Source: Acidobacteriota bacterium
GTDB taxonomy: Bacteria; Actinomycetota; Acidimicrobiia; Spongiisociales; UBA5794
Direction of reading: 5' to 3'
Length of the DNA: 18,507 nucleotides
Assembly (NCBI GenBank): GCA_022574065.1
Contig: JACZST010000007.1
Coordinates: forward strand, 1 to 18,507
Shown: piece by piece, positions 14,874 through 18,507 of the stretch
Position numbering within the stretch: the first letter of the stretch is position 1
How the letters are laid out: every line of letters starts with the position of its first letter
Translations under genes and position numbers: made by a program
Notes under the pieces: model-generated
Told to the model about the DNA's origin: nothing
Databases searched by the model: none
The model's input: only the letters and a program-made list of their open reading frames with translations

Positions 14874-15435
14874 GCCGATTGGGACCATCGTGCGGATGCA
14901 GGTGCAGGCCGAGCCGCTGAAGGCAACCGGGGTGTATGACCCTACGTATCTGGTCGATGTCGACGAGGCGTTCATCTCGAGTGAAGGGATGCTGGGCTGG
15001 GACGGAGCAGGATGGGTGGTCGATGCCCACCATGTAGCTCACCCCAGATCTCGCGGCGGCGGGAGGCGGGCGTTGTCGATCGGGCTCACCGGCCACTACG
15101 GAGATATGAGCGGGCGTTTCGCTGCGGCGACGGTGGGGATCGGTGGCGAAAATATCATCATCGACGGCCCTGCGCTGCGGCTTCCCGAGATCGCCAACGG
15201 GTTTCTGATTCGGAGACCGGACGGGAGCGAGATCGAGCTGCTGGCCCCCCGCCCGGCGGCGCCATGCGTCGAGTTCACCTCGTACCTGCTCGGCTCCGAC
15301 GAAGTACTGCCCCGCGGAGAGCTCGTCGAGGATATGGCCTTTCTCTCCGAGGGCACCAGAGGGCAAATCGTCGACGTCGACCATCTCACCACGCCGGTCC
15401 TCCTCGGTGTCGGCGACGAAGTGTTCCTGAGGTAA
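14866..15435 (+). CDS. MOSC-domain-like protein, function unassigned
   Basis: Protein of 189 residues. Features recalling the MOSC domain (the C-terminal fold of molybdenum-cofactor sulfurases) are GGENIIIDG (residues 93-101), ELLAPRPAAPCVEF with C134, and a final VGDEVFLR. MOSC proteins typically show a GENI segment, a PRxPC-type cysteine and a closing GDEV. The N-terminal GTIVRMQVQAEPLKATGVYDP would be the first strands. No membrane segments are present. MOSC proteins of this size often handle sulfur or persulfide on a cysteine, sometimes with molybdenum cofactor, but the substrate here is unknown. It overlaps the phosphodiesterase gene by eight bases, so it is probably the last gene of the hutI operon. 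Identification is by motif only. Confidence 0.65.
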   Translation: MAEPIGTIVRMQVQAEPLKATGVYDPTYLVDVDEAFISSEGMLGWDGAGWVVDAHHVAHPRSRGGGRRALSIGLTGHYGDMSGRFAAATVGIGGENIIIDGPALRLPEIANGFLIRRPDGSEIELLAPRPAAPCVEFTSYLLGSDEVLPRGELVEDMAFLSEGTRGQIVDVDHLTTPVLLGVGDEVFLR

Positions 15436-15490
15436 GTGGCTCACCTGCCACGTAACGGACAACAGGCAGTGCCGAGTACCTCGTTGTTAC

Positions 15491-17968
15491 TCACTGTCCT
15501 CTTCGCGGGACAGGCTCATCGTCTCTCAACCTCAGTTCGATAGCCTCCTCGAGTGACAGAGCCTCGCCCTCGGCCCATAGCCTGTCGAACGTTTCATCAT
15601 CCAACTGATTGCGGACCAGTGCGATCAGTTTGTCGTACTCGTGTTGATCGGAGGGTTGTGTGCTCGAACCGATGGCTGCCTGTTGAGTCGCACCGGCCCC
15701 TAATAAACGTACACCGCGTTCAGGCTCCCCTAATGCGCCCAGGACACCACCACCAAATGACAACCCCTCCGCAATGATGAAATCGTCACCAATTTCAAGT
15801 GCGAGTTTGTATGACTCTAGGAAGAGTGCCTTGGCCTGCTCAAAGTCGCCCAGATTGAAGGCCACGATACCGAGATTGCCCAGAAGCATCGTCTCGCGCA
15901 GTCGGTGACCGATTTCGCGGGTAATCGGCAGAGCCTCTTCGTAGACTCGTCCGGCCGCCGCATAGTCACCTTGCATTCGGTGTATTTCGCCAAGCACGTT
16001 CAGGCCGTGCGCAATTTCGCTTTTGTCACCTATCTCACGCGCCAGTGCCAGACCCTCTTTCGTATTCTCGATGCTGGTTTCGGATAGCTCGCTCGATGTC
16101 AAGCCCAAACTGATGAGGATCCTGGCGACCGCGGAAGGGTTATTCAGTTTTCGTTCGATAACAAGTGCTGTTTCATACAGACGCTTGGACTCAGCTGAAT
16201 CATTCAGCCCAAAGGCGATAAAGCCGGCCCAGGCAAGTAACTGACCGAGAACGGAATCGGGTGCCTGGTCGCCGAGATCAAGGGCAAGCTGCAGCCAGCG
16301 TTGACCTTCTTGCAAATGCGATTTGTACCGCCAGTAACCACCCAGGGCGCCGACGAGTCGCAGCCCGGTCTGAACATCACCTCCGCCTAGCGTCCAATCC
16401 ATGGCCTTGCGCATGTTTTCATAGTCCAGGGTCAGCCGGTTGAGCCACATGCCCTGCTCGTGCCCGGTCAGTTTCGTACTGGCCAGCTCTGCCATCGCCG
16501 CGAAATACTCAGCGTGACGTTTGCGCAGCTCATCTGCTTCAGTGCTATCGGCCAACCGTTCGCTGGCATAGGCGTGGATCGTCTCCAGCATCACGAAACG
16601 CGGTTCACCTTCTGGACCTTCTTCGCGTCGGAGCAGGCTCTTGTTGAGCAACGACTCCAACCCATCCCATACATCAATGGCTAGGTCCGGGCCGCACACC
16701 GCCTCTATGGCTTCAACGCTCCGCCCACCTCGAAACACGCCAAGTCGCGCAAACAATGCCTGCTCATCGTCGTCCAGCAGGTCATAGCTCCACTCAATCG
16801 TATTACGAATGGTTTGGTGTCGTCGTGGCAGATTGCGTGCCCCACCGGTCAACGTCTTCAGGCTGTCCGACAACCGCGCCAACAACATCTCCGGTTCGAA
16901 TAAGCGCACCCGCGCCGCTGCCAGCTCAATTGCCAGTGGTAGCCCCTCTAGGCGTGTACAGATTTCAGCGATCGCCGCGGCATTGTGCTCGACAATCTCA
17001 AAATCAGGTTGTGTTGCCTTCGCCCGTTGGATGAACAGCGAAACCGCCTCATACTGCGAAATCACGGCGGCTGTCTGCGATCGTGATTCCTCTGGCAAGC
17101 TCAGGGGCGGCACGGGGTACTCGTCACCTGCTTCGGTCATTCCTAGTGTCCCGGCAATGGCAGTTATCATTTGGTCGCTGCCTGTGATGGGTGCGAGCTC
17201 TACAAAGAACGCCCCGTCCTCGAATTCATCCAGCAAATCTGCGGCCACCTGCAAAGACAAGCGTGTTTTGCCAATGCCACCCGGCCCGGTGAGTGTCACC
17301 AGCCGCACATCGTCATTACTCAGTAACTCGGTCAACGCCGCTAACTCCCGCCGCCGGCCAATGAACGGCGTGGCCTGCGAAGGTAAATTGGTGTGTTGTG
17401 AGTCGAGCGTCACCAGCTCTGGAAATTCCGATTCGAGGTCAGGTGCAGTCACCTGAAAGATCGTCTCGGGCCGGAATAAGTCTTTCAGGCGGTGCTTACC
17501 AAGTTCAATGAGGCCAGTTCCATCCTGTAGACCGTCCCGCACCAGCTCCTGGGTTGCCAGTGACAGCAGGATTTGCCCGCCATGCCCTGCCGCCAGCAGC
17601 CGCGCCACACGGTTGACGGGCGGTCCCAGATAGTCGCCGTCGCGCTCGTCAGGCTCACCGGTATGAAGGGCCATACGCACCCGCAGTGCGCCAGTCTCAT
17701 CGGGCCAATTTGCACGCTGCAGATCTTGCTGAATCGTGATGGCCGCAGCCAACGCGTCGCTCGGCGCGGCAAACGCCGCCCCAAACGCATCGCCCCCCGT
17801 ATAGAACACATAGCCCGTGTGATTCTCGATGACCTCATTGATCAGGCTGTCATGCTGCTCAAGCGCAATCCGCATCGCCGCCGGTTGACCTTCCCACAGG
17901 CGCGTACTGCCTTCAACATCGGTGAACAGCAGCGTTACGGTTCCCGATGGGGGGATAGTCGTGGGCAT
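15491..17968 (-). CDS. Class III cyclase-like / NB-ARC-type ATPase / TPR protein, Walker B block absent
   Basis: Multidomain protein of 825 residues. Residues 8-180 form a class III adenylate/guanylate cyclase-like domain: D17 in LLFTDVEGST and D60 in TGGDAF fit the metal aspartates, and N119/R123 in PPVNRVARLL fit the catalytic pair. The lysine that usually precedes the second aspartate (KTxGD) is tyrosine here. Residues 199-470 form an NB-ARC/AfsR-type ATPase with Walker A GPGGIGKT (228-235) and the GLPLAIELAAARVRL block. Between residues 280 and 283 the sequence jumps from the post-Walker A region straight to EYPVPPL, omitting the segment that normally carries Walker B. TPR-like helices fill residues 520-750. 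GC content is clearly below its neighbours. The ATG at 17968 gives the family-typical start; an in-frame ATG at 18025 is possible. It is probably a signalling or regulatory protein. Confidence 0.9.
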   Translation of the reverse strand: MPTTIPPSGTVTLLFTDVEGSTRLWEGQPAAMRIALEQHDSLINEVIENHTGYVFYTGGDAFGAAFAAPSDALAAAITIQQDLQRANWPDETGALRVRMALHTGEPDERDGDYLGPPVNRVARLLAAGHGGQILLSLATQELVRDGLQDGTGLIELGKHRLKDLFRPETIFQVTAPDLESEFPELVTLDSQHTNLPSQATPFIGRRRELAALTELLSNDDVRLVTLTGPGGIGKTRLSLQVAADLLDEFEDGAFFVELAPITGSDQMITAIAGTLGMTEAGDEYPVPPLSLPEESRSQTAAVISQYEAVSLFIQRAKATQPDFEIVEHNAAAIAEICTRLEGLPLAIELAAARVRLFEPEMLLARLSDSLKTLTGGARNLPRRHQTIRNTIEWSYDLLDDDEQALFARLGVFRGGRSVEAIEAVCGPDLAIDVWDGLESLLNKSLLRREEGPEGEPRFVMLETIHAYASERLADSTEADELRKRHAEYFAAMAELASTKLTGHEQGMWLNRLTLDYENMRKAMDWTLGGGDVQTGLRLVGALGGYWRYKSHLQEGQRWLQLALDLGDQAPDSVLGQLLAWAGFIAFGLNDSAESKRLYETALVIERKLNNPSAVARILISLGLTSSELSETSIENTKEGLALAREIGDKSEIAHGLNVLGEIHRMQGDYAAAGRVYEEALPITREIGHRLRETMLLGNLGIVAFNLGDFEQAKALFLESYKLALEIGDDFIIAEGLSFGGGVLGALGEPERGVRLLGAGATQQAAIGSSTQPSDQHEYDKLIALVRNQLDDETFDRLWAEGEALSLEEAIELRLRDDEPVPRRGQ

Positions 17969-18041
17969 TTCCTGACGCAGAATAGGAGAATCCGACGTGC
18001 GTACAGGGCGCTTGTAACCTCTCAACCCATCCGGTAGCTAG

Positions 18042-18206
18042 GCCGTCACGCTGATCGACGAAATCCCGGAGTCGATCGCTATCGGGCTCTCCGTCGTTGC
18101 GGCAGCAAGGACCGCGTTCATGCTGGCGGCTTCCATCTGGGTTGCCAGGTTTTCGGGTTCTTCGTTGCCAACATTCGCAGGGCCTCTCCAGCGCCAGGTG
18201 GGATGA
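18042..18206 (+). pseudogene. Relic of a ZIP-like metal transporter C-terminal region
   Basis: A 54-codon open frame, with a stop codon directly before it and one at its end, reads TLIDEIPESIAIGLSVV and then FMLAAS. This resembles the conserved LDGIPES-IGLSLL and AMLAAVF segments of a group of ZIP-like transporters. After about residue 30 the match fades in this frame, while FFVANI appears in another frame (about 18157-18174), as expected after an indel. Upstream transporter sequence is absent; the neighbouring cyclase/ATPase gene begins instead. There is no start codon or ribosome site suited to a functional gene. I read it as a decayed fragment; chance similarity is the alternative. Confidence 0.5.
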
Positions 18207-18221
18207 CGGCTTCAGTGGTAT

Positions 18222-18473
18222 CTAGGCGATGTTCAAGTAGCGGAAGCCGCGCAACGAAACCCGGACCTCAGTTCGCACTTCGACGATCACCATCTCGACG
18301 TTGCCACAGATGGGGCAGCGCATGACGATGCCCGGTGCCTGGTCGTAGACATGGCACTCCGCCAGCACGTGTCGGTGACCACACCAAGCGCAGACTCCCG
18401 TCGCATCGGTTACATCTCGCCCGAAGGCCTGGGCGAGGATCCCTGCGGCGCGGTTTCCGTCAACGTGGCTCAC
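18222..18473 (-). CDS. DUF6510 family zinc-ribbon protein
   Basis: Protein of 83 residues starting with GTG (SHVDGNRAAGILAQAFGRDVTDA). Two cysteine pairs, C28-x2-C31 (VCAWCG) and C53-x2-C56 (RCPICG), form a likely zinc ribbon. They are separated by the AECHVYDQAPGIVMRC stretch typical of this small actinobacterial family. The C-terminal RVSLRGFRYLNIA is also characteristic. No biochemical role is established that I know of. The GTG overlaps the stop of an upstream gene (GTGA), so it is translationally coupled to it. In other genomes I recall such genes following flavin/ferredoxin reductases next to molybdopterin oxidoreductases; that is memory, not shown here. Confidence 0.82.
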   Translation of the reverse strand: MSHVDGNRAAGILAQAFGRDVTDATGVCAWCGHRHVLAECHVYDQAPGIVMRCPICGNVEMVIVEVRTEVRVSLRGFRYLNIA

Positions 18474-18507
18474 GCTCCACCGAACCGTTCGGTGCGGATC
18501 GCCGAGG
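18470..18507 (-). CDS. C-terminal tail of an upstream gene, possibly a ferredoxin/flavin reductase
   Basis: Only the last eleven full codons are in the window. They read SAIRTERFGGA and end at a TGA that overlaps the GTG of the DUF6510 gene. An RxERFG-type ending is common in FAD/NAD-binding ferredoxin reductase-like proteins, where this tail follows the NAD-binding domain. The overlap shows that the frame is really translated; the family name is a guess from eleven residues and the neighbour. Confidence 0.45.
   Translation of the reverse strand, partial: SAIRTERFGGA

Noticed and set aside
15436..15490. Terminator between the convergent MOSC-like and cyclase/ATPase genes
   Set aside because: Only a five-pair stem (GTGGC/GCCAC, 15436-15451) with no T-run was found, too weak to call.
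17979..17984. TATTCT as -10 box of the cyclase/ATPase gene
   Set aside because: The hexamer is plausibly placed ten bases before the ATG, but no -35 is visible and AGGA next to the start would be almost cut off from the transcript. Not listed as a feature.
15491..18025. A defence (STAND/Avs-like) system built around the cyclase/ATPase/TPR gene
   Set aside because: There is no effector domain or partner gene. The architecture fits a common class of regulatory proteins, and the Walker B loss argues for altered or decaying function rather than a known defence ATPase.

Overview
The window is a GC-rich chromosomal stretch, dense in genes and mostly read on the + strand. It probably comes from an actinobacterial lineage. 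The clues are high GC with GTG starts and overlapping stop/start codons, small DUF2277- and DUF6510-type proteins, and TAnnnT -10-like motifs. An Acidimicrobiia-like source is my best guess, but the sequence alone does not settle it.

Region 1 (1-6270, +) is a nine-gene cytochrome c maturation operon (System I) in the order ccmA(partial)-B-C-D-E-F-H-I-G. No intergenic base separates any two genes: every junction is an ATGA, GTGA or TGATG overlap or an 8-base overlap. CcmABCD load heme onto the chaperone CcmE (heme His115). CcmF, CcmH and CcmI ligate heme to apocytochrome c. The thioredoxin-like CcmG keeps the CXXCH cysteines reduced. The 40-residue ccmD lies between ccmC and ccmE.

Region 2 (6271-6731) begins with 13 perfect tandem copies of the heptamer CAAGTCG, straight after the ccmG stop. 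A short DUF2277 gene follows on the - strand, then inverted copies of the heptamer.

Region 3 (6732-9248, +) is an M1 zinc aminopeptidase. The gap to the next gene holds two related heptamer arrays in opposite orientation.

Region 4 (9407-15435, +) holds histidine degradation genes hutH, hutU and hutI. A glycerophosphodiester phosphodiesterase and a divergent MOSC-like protein overlap the end of hutI. The hutU-hutI gap carries a third heptamer array, two G/C hairpins and a strong dyad just upstream of hutI. The last steps of histidine breakdown (hutG, or hutF plus hutG) are not in the window.

Region 5 (15491-18507, -) looks like accessory DNA. A large gene of clearly lower GC encodes a class III cyclase-like domain, an NB-ARC-type ATPase and TPRs. 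It appears to lack an internal block of about 60 residues that would hold the ATPase Walker B motif. Beside it lies a + strand relic of a ZIP-like metal transporter. The window ends with a DUF6510 zinc-ribbon gene that overlaps the last codons of what may be a flavin/ferredoxin reductase.

I saw no tRNA, rRNA, CRISPR array or insertion sequence.
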